Of a DNA stretch of 64,000 bases, positions 27,677 through 35,726 are shown in pieces (the stretch's first letter is position 1; every line of letters begins with the position of its first letter). Under the pieces are notes generated by a model that did no database searches, was not told the DNA's origin, and worked only from the letters and a program-made list of their open reading frames with translations. The stretch covers positions 2,585,570 to 2,649,569 of the forward strand of contig NC_023035.1 in the NCBI RefSeq assembly GCF_000507245.1, read 5' to 3'. The stretch is from Salinispira pacifica. GTDB taxonomy: Bacteria; Spirochaetota; Spirochaetia; DSM-27196; Salinispiraceae. The position numbers and the translations under genes were made by a program.

Positions 27677-28972
27677 ATGCGTTTCAGCTACTGCAAACAG
27701 ATCACATCTTCCACCGGATTTCCCAACCGGATTCTCACCGGACTGGGGATTCACAAAGAAATTCTCAGCTCTGAAGAGTATTCACAGCTCCCTCTTCCCT
27801 ACAGGGAATTATGTACAGAAGGAGAGCAGTTCCTTGCCCTTCAGGATGACGATGAGGTGTACGTATACAGTTCTCCCGGCAGAATAACCTATGCAGGGAG
27901 CCATGCCGAATCCTGGAAGGGCAAAACCCTTGCTGCGGCGGTGAATCCCGATATCCGGGCCATCGTACGCCCCCGCACGGACAGACAGGTGGTTATCTAT
28001 TCCCGGGGGTACGAGCATCCCTTCCATATCCATATAGACGAATATGATCCGGTAGATCAGGAACGGGGAACCTCTTCGGCACTCATCAGGGGTGCAGCTG
28101 CAGTTCTGGCCCGTGACGGTATACAAACCGGCGGCTTCGATGCATACCTCAATGCGTCCCTGTTACCCGGAAGCGGACTCAATGCCTCGGCTTCATTTAC
28201 CGTTCTCTGCCTTGGGCTTCTGACCGATGCAGGCAAGAATTTCCCGAACGAAAGTGAAGGTCCATACACTCCTCTGGAACTCAGCTCCAAAGTGAAGGAG
28301 ATTGAAGAACACTTTTTTTCCGAAACAGGGGATCTGGCAAGCGGAGCTGTAATATATTCAGGCGGTCTTCACTACATCGACCACAGTCCCGAACTTTCAC
28401 TTCAAAGAATCAATCAAAATCAGGGGCTTTTTCACAAACGCCAGTATATTGTTGACAGCCTTTCGGCAGAGGCAGGTTCCGAGACTGCATACGCTCATCT
28501 CCATGACGAACTGGAAAAGATTATCGCCCTGAAAGGAGAGAGCATCCTGGATGCCAAGGTGTTCGCCGGATACAGCCAAGAGGATATCGTCCTGCTCCAT
28601 TTTTTCTACAGTGAAAACTTCCGGATTCAGCAGCTTGTCCACTGTTTGCGGAACGGCAATCACTCACGCCTCTACCATCTGTTCCAGGAATATCTCCATG
28701 AATACCGCCATATACTGAACCTGATAAACAGAAAAAGTTCAAACTACAACGATCAGCTGGAGCTTCTTCACAGCATTCTCTCGATATTCCGCATTGAAGA
28801 AGATGTTGAAATTGTACACGGCCCCTTCGGACCGGGTCTGGACTCAAAAGCGTTCTTCCTTCTGCCCCCGGCCCACGGCGGGGAATTTGAACATCTCATC
28901 CGGCGTTTTTTCCAACGGATCGATATTCAGCCCGTGTATCCCCGGGAAAAAGGGCTTGTCAGGCTGCTGTAG
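27677..28972 (+). CDS. GHMP-fold kinase, divergent galactokinase-like
   Basis: The 431-residue protein has the galactokinase layout: an SPGRITYAGSH start motif, the ATP loop PGSGLNASASF near 170, and DLASGAVIYSGGLHYIDHSPEL, matching the DQ.AS....GH.L.ID block. The sugar-binding GEHTDY motif is replaced by GSHAESW: the Glu and Asp that position the sugar are gone while His remains. The C-terminal region lacks a clear GHMP_C glycine loop. It may be a galactokinase of altered specificity or a different sugar-1-kinase. Starts at ATG 27677 with ATGGAG 6 nt upstream; a TTG at 27656 also fits. Confidence 0.7.
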   Translation: MRFSYCKQITSSTGFPNRILTGLGIHKEILSSEEYSQLPLPYRELCTEGEQFLALQDDDEVYVYSSPGRITYAGSHAESWKGKTLAAAVNPDIRAIVRPRTDRQVVIYSRGYEHPFHIHIDEYDPVDQERGTSSALIRGAAAVLARDGIQTGGFDAYLNASLLPGSGLNASASFTVLCLGLLTDAGKNFPNESEGPYTPLELSSKVKEIEEHFFSETGDLASGAVIYSGGLHYIDHSPELSLQRINQNQGLFHKRQYIVDSLSAEAGSETAYAHLHDELEKIIALKGESILDAKVFAGYSQEDIVLLHFFYSENFRIQQLVHCLRNGNHSRLYHLFQEYLHEYRHILNLINRKSSNYNDQLELLHSILSIFRIEEDVEIVHGPFGPGLDSKAFFLLPPAHGGEFEHLIRRFFQRIDIQPVYPREKGLVRLL

Positions 28973-29019
28973 CTCCGAAATTTCATGAAAACCCGATTCC
29001 ACATTCTTTGGGGCTTTGC

Positions 29020-29472
29020 CTAATGGTTATATACATCTCTGGATTTATCGGAAACGGTGGCCAGCTTTTCCAGAATACCTTTCTGTGCCTCACAGAGGCG
29101 GTTCAGATTATACAGTATCACCAGACTCTTCTCAGGATAACTTAGATTTGAGGGAAGATGGGCCCCGGCTTCTGTAATTACATCGTCGAGTTCGCACATA
29201 TAGCTCTCTCTCAGATCATCCATGAACCGTTTCATCTCCTGCTGAAGCTCGAAGATCTCATGGAAGGTGAAATTATGTGTTTCCACAAAGTTTTTCAGGT
29301 CGCCGGTATTCCAGGGATCCAGAATCAGGGGATAAAACACCTCCCGGACATGATTGCGCTTCAAAGCCGCCGTAAGACGATCCTGATACACACCGCCGAA
29401 GGCATGATGCAGTTCTTCCAGTCCCGGAGCCTTTTTTTCCAGCTCATTAATTGTTGCCAACAGTTGTTCCAC
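29020..29472 (-). CDS. hypothetical helical protein, 150 residues
   Basis: I do not recognise the family. The protein starts (GTG) MEQLLATINELEKKAPGLEELHHAFGG, is almost entirely alpha-helical with many heptads and no membrane segment or Cys pair, and contains an aromatic patch VREVFYPLILDPWNTGDLKNF. The C-terminus YNLNRLCEAQKGILEKLATV again favours a coiled coil. It follows the 54-residue gene by 91 nt on the same strand and has GGAGGAG just upstream, so the two may form a small unit. Function unknown. Confidence 0.7.
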   Translation of the reverse strand: MEQLLATINELEKKAPGLEELHHAFGGVYQDRLTAALKRNHVREVFYPLILDPWNTGDLKNFVETHNFTFHEIFELQQEMKRFMDDLRESYMCELDDVITEAGAHLPSNLSYPEKSLVILYNLNRLCEAQKGILEKLATVSDKSRDVYNH

Positions 29473-29563
29473 GTTCTCCTCCGCTTTCTTATGGGTACTC
29501 CTCCGCCCGTCGGAATCGGATATATCCGCCGGGAACAGGAGGGAATTGTATTGTATTTCGCGT

Positions 29564-29728
29564 TCAATCTTTCCAGTTTACTTCGATCTTCTCCTGAGGG
29601 ATTTTCTTGGTAACGATATCCATCAGATTGAGAATTTCTTCCTTGCAGCAGTTAATATCCTTGTTGATTTCCAGACGCCGGGCAAGTTCCCGGGCAAATT
29701 CTTCCACCATAATCACTTTCTTCGACAT
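29564..29728 (-). CDS. small acidic/basic protein, 54 residues, function unknown
   Basis: The frame starts ATG at 29728 behind GAGGAGGAAGCT and encodes MSKKVIMVEEFARELARRLE, then INKDINCCKEEILNLMDIV, then TKKIPQEKIEVNWKD. It is amphipathic and helical with a Cys-Cys pair near the middle and no membrane segment. It lies upstream of the 150-residue protein on the same strand. The good Shine-Dalgarno and clean codon use argue for a real gene. No family recognised. Confidence 0.7.
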   Translation of the reverse strand: MSKKVIMVEEFARELARRLEINKDINCCKEEILNLMDIVTKKIPQEKIEVNWKD

Positions 29729-29819
29729 AGCTTCCTCCTCACAGATTCATGCTCACTACTCTTAAATTATAAAACCAGAAAGCTCAGTCTGCGAGGGGAA
29801 AACCGGAAAGATGGAAGGT

Positions 29820-31973
29820 TTATGTATTTTTCAGGCTCAGCCCGATCCGCTTCCGTGGAGCATCCACCGAAATAACCCGCACCGTCACCTGCTGCCCCAG
29901 GGCCAATACTTCCCCCGGATCGCTGACGAAACGGTCTGCCATTTCGCTGATGTGTATGAGACCGTCCTGATGCACGCCGATATCCACAAAGGCACCGAAT
30001 TTGGTGATATTTGTCACAACTCCCGGCAATTTCATTCCCTCATTCAAATCGTCAATTTTTTCAACACCTTCGGCGAACTGAAAAGCCTGAAAGCTTTTCC
30101 GGGGATCCCGGCCCGGTTTTTTCAGTTCCGCGATAATATCAGAAAAGCTGGCGCTGTTCAGCTCCGGTCCAAGATACTTCCGGGCATCGATTTGTGCGAT
30201 CAGTTCGGTGTTTCCCGGTAACTCCTGAAGCTTCACCCCGAGATCCCCGGCCATCTGCTCAACAAGGGGATAGCGCTCAGGATGTACGGCAGTTTTATCC
30301 AGCGGATGATCTCCATCATGAATGCGAAGAAACCCTGCCGCCTGCTCAAACGTTTTGGGTCCCAATCCGCTCACACTCTGCAGATCCTTCCTGCTGCGGA
30401 ATTTTCCCAGTTTGCTGCGCTGTTCGACCACCGCTTTGCTCAGTCCGGGATTCATCCCCGAAACATAGGAAAGCAGGCGGGGGCTTGCGGTGTTCAGCTC
30501 CACACCCACTGCGTTCACGCAGCTGACCACGGTATCGTCAAGGCCCTGCTGGAGCCGCTTCTGATCCACATCGTGCTGATACTGTCCCACCCCGATGGAG
30601 CGGGGATCGATTTTAATCAGTTCTGCCAGCGGATCCATCAGGCGGCGGCCGATGGAAACGGCTCCCCGGACGGTAAGATCCAGATCGGGAAATTCTTCCC
30701 GGGCCAGGGAAGATGCCGAGTACACCGAAGCTCCGCTTTCATTTACCATGGTCACCGTTACCCTGCCGCCGGAATCCCGGAACAGATCAAGGGAGGTGAT
30801 GAAACTGAGAGTCTCCCGCCCCCCGGTTCCGTTTCCCACGGCAATGGCCTGGATATCCTGCTCCTTCACCAGTTTCCGCAGAAGCTGTTCGGCTACCTGG
30901 GTATCCTGCCGGGGAGGGAGAGGATAGATCACATGATGGGACAGCAGATTGCCGCTTGAGTCCAGTACCGCCAGCTTACAGCCGGTTCTCAAACCGGGAT
31001 CAACACCCAGCACCCTGGCTTCACCCAGAGGAGGGGCGAGAAGGAGCTGCCGCAGATTTTCGGTAAATACCCCGATGGCTTCTTCGTCGGCCTCTTCTTT
31101 CCGGGTCTTGCGCATTTCGTTCTCCAGGGAAGGCTGAATCAGACGCTGGTATGCATCGCTCCCGGCGGCGGTGATCAGCTCCCGTTCTCCCCTGGAAGCC
31201 CCGGATTTGAGATAGCGCCGATGAACAGCCTCCGGCCCCATGTCATCCGGAGGCTCTATCTTCATCCGCACAATTCCCCCATCCACGGCCCTGAGCATGG
31301 CAAGGAAGCGGTGTCCGGGCATCCGCCCCAGCTGCTCCCGATGGTCGAAATAATCCCGGTACACCTGAGCCTCCTGGCTTGAGGCGTATTTTTTCACCAC
31401 CTGTGAGCTGACCACCCCCTTTTGGGTGAATAGCCGGCGCAGTTCTCCCCTGAGGGCCGGATCATCGCTGATCACTTCAGCGATAATATCCGAAGCACCC
31501 TTCAGGGCGCTTTCAATATCCGGGACGCTTTTTTCGGCATTCAGGAATTTCTCTGCAAGATGCCGGGGGTTTTTTCCGTTCTGCGAAAGTATCTGCAGTG
31601 CGAGATCCTCCAGGCCGTTTTCCCGTGCAATCTGGCCCCGGGTTCGCCGTTTCGGCTTAAAGGGTAGGTAGATATCTTCAAGTTCCGCAAGGCGGTGGGC
31701 GGCCCGGATCTGTTTCTCAAGTTCCGGCGTGAGCCGGCCCTGTTCTTCGATCACAGACATAATATAGCTTCGTCGCTTCTCCAGCTCCTGCAGTCGCGCT
31801 GCGGTATCCCTGACGGCGGTAATCTGGGTTTCATCCAGATTACCGGTGGCTTCCTTCCTGTAGCGGGCAATAAACGGGACGGTGGCCCCGTCGTTCAGCA
31901 GCTCAAGGGTTTTTTCGATTGATGAGAGCCGGATGCCCAGCTCCGATGCGATGTGGGATAGTGATATGTTCAT
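29820..31973 (-). CDS. tex: Tex-family RNA-binding protein
   Basis: The 717-residue protein has the Tex/YhgF order: N-terminal helices (SIEKTLELLNDGATVPFIARYRKEATGNLDE), an RNase H-like YqgF core (GVDPGLRTGCKLAVLD), a helix-hairpin-helix region (NTASPRLLSYVSGMNPGLSKAVVEQR, DLQSVSGLGPKTFEQAAGFLRI) and a C-terminal S1 domain (GVVTNITKFGAFVDIGVHQDGLIHISE). Tex binds nucleic acid and influences transcription in several bacteria; its mechanism is not settled. Length and domain order are normal. Confidence 0.96.
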   Translation of the reverse strand: MNISLSHIASELGIRLSSIEKTLELLNDGATVPFIARYRKEATGNLDETQITAVRDTAARLQELEKRRSYIMSVIEEQGRLTPELEKQIRAAHRLAELEDIYLPFKPKRRTRGQIARENGLEDLALQILSQNGKNPRHLAEKFLNAEKSVPDIESALKGASDIIAEVISDDPALRGELRRLFTQKGVVSSQVVKKYASSQEAQVYRDYFDHREQLGRMPGHRFLAMLRAVDGGIVRMKIEPPDDMGPEAVHRRYLKSGASRGERELITAAGSDAYQRLIQPSLENEMRKTRKEEADEEAIGVFTENLRQLLLAPPLGEARVLGVDPGLRTGCKLAVLDSSGNLLSHHVIYPLPPRQDTQVAEQLLRKLVKEQDIQAIAVGNGTGGRETLSFITSLDLFRDSGGRVTVTMVNESGASVYSASSLAREEFPDLDLTVRGAVSIGRRLMDPLAELIKIDPRSIGVGQYQHDVDQKRLQQGLDDTVVSCVNAVGVELNTASPRLLSYVSGMNPGLSKAVVEQRSKLGKFRSRKDLQSVSGLGPKTFEQAAGFLRIHDGDHPLDKTAVHPERYPLVEQMAGDLGVKLQELPGNTELIAQIDARKYLGPELNSASFSDIIAELKKPGRDPRKSFQAFQFAEGVEKIDDLNEGMKLPGVVTNITKFGAFVDIGVHQDGLIHISEMADRFVSDPGEVLALGQQVTVRVISVDAPRKRIGLSLKNT

Positions 31974-32019
31974 AGCAGGGCAAGTATGACCTTCCCGGCG
32001 GGTTTATGCAATCGGAATA

Positions 32020-33414
32020 TCAATCTTCCCCCAGCCAGAGAACTCGCGCCGGCGAACCGGCACTGATGCTCAGCAGCGGACGTATTTCCTCTTTCGTGGT
32101 GCTTGCCGTATTGCCCGGAACTCCTGTGGAAGGATCGAAGCGGAAAACGGCAATGGTGTGAGAGTCCTGGTTCCCCACAGCCAGAAATTCACCCCCGGGA
32201 GAAAAGCTCATATCCCTGGGAGTATTGCCTCCGCAGGAAAACCTTCGGATGAAGCTGAGCTTCTGCAGGAAACCTCCATGACGTTCCACAGCGTATAGAA
32301 TAATCTCATCTGCGAACCTGTTGGAGAGAGCCAGTGTCCGGCCTGAAGGATGGAGCCGGATCGCCGAAGGGGCCTGGTTCTCTGTTGAAGCTGAGATATC
32401 AATATCCTCAACCAGCGTCAGCCCCGATGTAGGCTCCCCCTCCGTCTCAGGACCGGATCCTTCTGCGCGGCCGTCTTCCTCCCGGGCCTCTGGTCGTTCC
32501 TCTGGTCTTTGCTTTGGTCGTTCCGCTGGTCGTTGCTTTGGCTGGTCTTCATCACGGCGCAGCACCAGCAGCCGGGGCCGGAGTTCGCACAGGGCGTACA
32601 TATGGATCCCGTCGGGATCGAACTCAAGATGCCGGGGGCCGTACCCCCAGGGCAGCTGAGCATAGCTGATCACAGGGGTTTCGCCCTCGCCGTACCCGCT
32701 GATAATCCAGATCCGGTCGCTTCCCAGATCGGCGCAATAGATTCTGCCGTCCCGGGGGTGCACGGCTGCGAAGTGCACATGGGGCGCTTCCTGACGGGTC
32801 ATGTTCCGTCCAGCCGGCGGGGACCCGGCGGATGGCAGCGGCATGTGAAGCCGATGCAGTTCCCGGGGCTGTGCAGGGTCGGAAACGTCCACCACATGGA
32901 GAATCCCGGATGCGTAGGAGGATGCCAGCACAAGGGCTGCGGGTTCGGCGGGTTCCGGGGCGGCCGCCGGGTCTGCAGCTGAACGGGATGGTTCGGCGGT
33001 TTCGACAACCCGGGCTGCACCCGGGGATTTTTCTGCCGGGTTCACACTGTCACCTGACGGGCTGAAGAGGCTGAGGTGACACAATCCGTCGGACAGGGGA
33101 ATCATGGAAACGGGCTCCGGTTCGCCCTGTTCACGGATCGATTTTCGGATTGAGGCAAGCGTGTAGGAGTAGATGCCGCTTTCCTTTCCTGAAACTTCGG
33201 TGGCGGCATGGAGAAGCCCCCGGTTCCAGTCCGGCTGAATCCAGCTGGGGTTGGGAATGGGGCTGAAACTCCGGGAGTGCACCCGGGCGGCCTGGTTATC
33301 CGCCGGAGTATCACCCAGCTCCACCGAGTGCATCATCATGGATTCACCCCTGGGATCGGGAACATGCCCTTCCCTTCGGGTGTAGGAGCCGCTGATGAGG
33401 GTGAACCTGGTCAT
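32020..33414 (-). CDS. lactonase-fold (7-bladed beta-propeller) protein
   Basis: The 464-residue protein is of the 6-phosphogluconolactonase-like beta-propeller family: repeated units such as LLHAATEVSGKESGIYSYTL, HVHFAAVHPRDGRIYCADLGSDRIWI, PRHLEFDPDGIHMYALCELR and a final PRDMSFSPGGEFLAVGNQDSHTIAVFRFD. Two low-complexity insertions break the blades: an Ala/Pro/Glu-rich segment near 125-150 and a PKQRPAERPKQRPEERPEAR repeat near 290-320. Catalysis on 6-phosphogluconolactone is not certain. It overlaps the hemolysin III gene by 4 nt. Confidence 0.8.
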   Translation of the reverse strand: MTRFTLISGSYTRREGHVPDPRGESMMMHSVELGDTPADNQAARVHSRSFSPIPNPSWIQPDWNRGLLHAATEVSGKESGIYSYTLASIRKSIREQGEPEPVSMIPLSDGLCHLSLFSPSGDSVNPAEKSPGAARVVETAEPSRSAADPAAAPEPAEPAALVLASSYASGILHVVDVSDPAQPRELHRLHMPLPSAGSPPAGRNMTRQEAPHVHFAAVHPRDGRIYCADLGSDRIWIISGYGEGETPVISYAQLPWGYGPRHLEFDPDGIHMYALCELRPRLLVLRRDEDQPKQRPAERPKQRPEERPEAREEDGRAEGSGPETEGEPTSGLTLVEDIDISASTENQAPSAIRLHPSGRTLALSNRFADEIILYAVERHGGFLQKLSFIRRFSCGGNTPRDMSFSPGGEFLAVGNQDSHTIAVFRFDPSTGVPGNTASTTKEEIRPLLSISAGSPARVLWLGED

Positions 33415-34076
33415 GAAAGGGGCCCCAGTTGATGCAGAACCGAGCGGTATTGCATGGCAAAATGCACCCCGGCACCCGCCAGAATAAACAGATGGAAAAT
33501 CTCATGAAATCCCAGCCAGCTTCCGGGGATATTCGGACGTTTCAGGGCGTAAATAACCGCCCCGATGGTGTACAGCACTCCTCCCAGAATCATCTCCAGG
33601 AACACCGGAGCGGTCATACTATTGTACAGAGGGACAATTGCGCCCAGAGCAACCCAGCCCATAGCAACATAAATGGCCGGAGCGATCCAACGGGGGGGAT
33701 GGGGGATGAATATCTTGTATATAAGGCCGATAAGCGTCAGTCCCCACTGCAGACCGATCACCAGCCAACTCCATGGCTCTTCATACCAGATGTATGCAAT
33801 GGGCGTATAGGAACCGGCTATCATCACAAAAATGGCAATATGATCCAGCTTACGGCGTATGGACTGCTCATTTTCTTCTGTTTTATGAAAGTGATAGTTG
33901 GCACTGGAGAAAAAGAGAAACATGGCTGAAAGACCATACACCAGCGACACGATCATCAGATCGGCGGCACCCCGGGCTGTGAGTACCAGCCAGATGGTAA
34001 GGGGGATCCAGATGAGAAAGCCGGCTGCATGGGTAATGAAATTAACCCGTTCTGAGGGTAAGGTGATCCTTGGCAT
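33411..34076 (-). CDS. hemolysin III / PAQR family membrane protein
   Basis: The 221-residue integral membrane protein has seven hydrophobic segments. It has the family Ser/His/Asp pattern: FFSSANYHFHKTEE, RRKLDHIAIFVMIAGSYTPI and a final GFHEIFHLFILAGAGVHF. These residues form the putative metal hydrolase site of the CREST/PAQR superfamily. No haemolytic role can be inferred. It is followed by an ATGA-overlapped lactonase gene, so both are likely co-expressed. Confidence 0.9.
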   Translation of the reverse strand: MPRITLPSERVNFITHAAGFLIWIPLTIWLVLTARGAADLMIVSLVYGLSAMFLFFSSANYHFHKTEENEQSIRRKLDHIAIFVMIAGSYTPIAYIWYEEPWSWLVIGLQWGLTLIGLIYKIFIPHPPRWIAPAIYVAMGWVALGAIVPLYNSMTAPVFLEMILGGVLYTIGAVIYALKRPNIPGSWLGFHEIFHLFILAGAGVHFAMQYRSVLHQLGPLS

Positions 34077-34332
34077 AGGGCGTCCTTTTTGGTTTGCGGT
34101 GCCCCGGACACGGATGTTCGGGACACCGGAAATCTGAACGGCCGAAGTTTTTTCAGGCCGCGAGTTTTGAAATCACCCTACCCTACACCATTTTTCAGGT
34201 CATATCCAATCGTTTCTGCCGGCACCCGTCCGGCAACCCCCGGACTTCTTGCAGGCCCCCGCAGGCGCCCAGTCTCCAGGCAGGCGCCCGGCGGACTATC
34301 TGCCTCTGACAGGGGCTCCGGGCACCGAAGGG

Positions 34333-35616
34333 TTATTCGGACATTTCCTTGCTGATGCTTATGGCTGCAATAGTGCCGTCGCTCACCGCAGTGGTGATTT
34401 GCCGGTACATCTTGGAGATAATATCTCCAGCGGCATACACTCCCTCCAGATTGGTCCGCATTTCATCATCGGTTTTGATATGGCCCCACTGATCCAGATC
34501 AAGGCCTTCCAGCCCCTCCAGGTTGGCCACAAAACCGATAAACACGAACACGCCGTGGGCCCGGATCTCTTTTTTCTCTCCGGATTTAAGATCTTCAACC
34601 ACAACGCCCATATCCATGGTTCCGTACTTTTTAAACTCCCTGGGCTCATGACTGAACATGAAGGAAACTTTTGAATCGGCTTTGATTTTTTCCTGGGCCT
34701 GTTTATTCGCCTGAAGATCATCAAACTGATGAACTATGGTGATTGAACGGGCAAATTTGGAGATAAACATGGCCTCTTCAATGGCAGAGTTGCCTCCGCC
34801 GATGACAATTACATCCTTATCGTCGAAATACTTGGCATCGCAGGTGGCGCAGTATGATATGCCGTCTCCCCGGTACTCCATCTCTCCGGGGACTCCCAGA
34901 GGACGGGGACTTGAACCGGTGGCTATTACAAGTTTTTTACCGGTAATGGTTTCCACTCCGTCTATCTTCACCTGTTTGCGTTCAAGATTCACTTCATTCA
35001 CTTCCACCGCCGCACGGAATTCAACGCCGTTCGCCTTGGCCTGTTCGCTCATATAATGGCTGAGCATCATTCCCTGCTGGGGCTCTACAAACCCGGGATA
35101 ATTGGAGACCTGATGGGTTGTTGCCACATATCCTCCCGGGAGAGCGACATCAATCAATACGGTCTTGAGTCTGGCCTGAGCAAGATACAATCCTGCAGTG
35201 AGACCTGCTGGTCCTCCCCCCAGGACGATCACATCCGCATCCGTGGAGGTTTGGGAGATTTTGCCGTGGAGCTGTGCGGCACGTTTTTCGCCCACCAATG
35301 CGTCCAGATTGCGCATGATGTCGGATCGCTTGATTCCGCCGGTAAGTTTATCTCCGGTGATCTCTCCGTTGCGGTAAAAAAGCAGGGTTGGACTACCGGT
35401 AACGTCCAGTTCTGTTGCAAGTTCCCGGTTTCCCTGACGGAAGATCTTCACAAAATTAATATCGTCCCCGTAAATCTCACTCAATGCCTGGTATTTACTG
35501 GCCAGTGCCTCACAGGGAGGGCATTCGGTGGAATAAAAGTCCAGTACTGCCAGGGGTTTATCAAGAACCTCAGCCTGGTACTGATCCGCATCAATTTCTG
35601 TAATTTTTCCTGCCAT
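34333..35616 (-). CDS. N-terminal thioredoxin fused to thioredoxin reductase
   Basis: The 427-residue protein has a thioredoxin domain (about 1-105) with a CPPC active site at Cys32-Cys35 in FYSTECPPCEALAS, then a low-molecular-weight thioredoxin reductase (about 128-427): GGGPAGLTAGLYLAQA for FAD, the redox CATC in ISYCATCDAKYF, GGGNSAIEEA for NADPH and AAGDI near the end. CPPC instead of CGPC and the N-terminal position of the thioredoxin are unusual. It is the last gene of the peptide-maturation-like cluster, and a 12-bp tandem repeat lies in its leader (inference: NADPH-driven reducing partner of the pathway). Confidence 0.9.
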   Translation of the reverse strand: MAGKITEIDADQYQAEVLDKPLAVLDFYSTECPPCEALASKYQALSEIYGDDINFVKIFRQGNRELATELDVTGSPTLLFYRNGEITGDKLTGGIKRSDIMRNLDALVGEKRAAQLHGKISQTSTDADVIVLGGGPAGLTAGLYLAQARLKTVLIDVALPGGYVATTHQVSNYPGFVEPQQGMMLSHYMSEQAKANGVEFRAAVEVNEVNLERKQVKIDGVETITGKKLVIATGSSPRPLGVPGEMEYRGDGISYCATCDAKYFDDKDVIVIGGGNSAIEEAMFISKFARSITIVHQFDDLQANKQAQEKIKADSKVSFMFSHEPREFKKYGTMDMGVVVEDLKSGEKKEIRAHGVFVFIGFVANLEGLEGLDLDQWGHIKTDDEMRTNLEGVYAAGDIISKMYRQITTAVSDGTIAAISISKEMSE

Positions 35617-35628
35617 GATTTGCTCCTG

Positions 35629-35680
35629 TTCGTTCGGTTATTCGTTCAGTTGTTCGTTCAGTTGTTCGTTCAGCTGTTCG
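35629..35680. repeat. 12-bp tandem repeat in front of the Trx-TrxR gene
   Basis: Four and a third copies of a 12-mer (TTCGTTCAGTTG on the plus strand, with single-base variants) lie in the 110-nt gap between the radical SAM stop and the Trx-TrxR start, next to its Shine-Dalgarno. Confidence 0.9.
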
Positions 35681-35726
35681 ATTTTTCGCACATCGATCTG
35701 TGCATATGATTTCTCTAGTGATAGTC

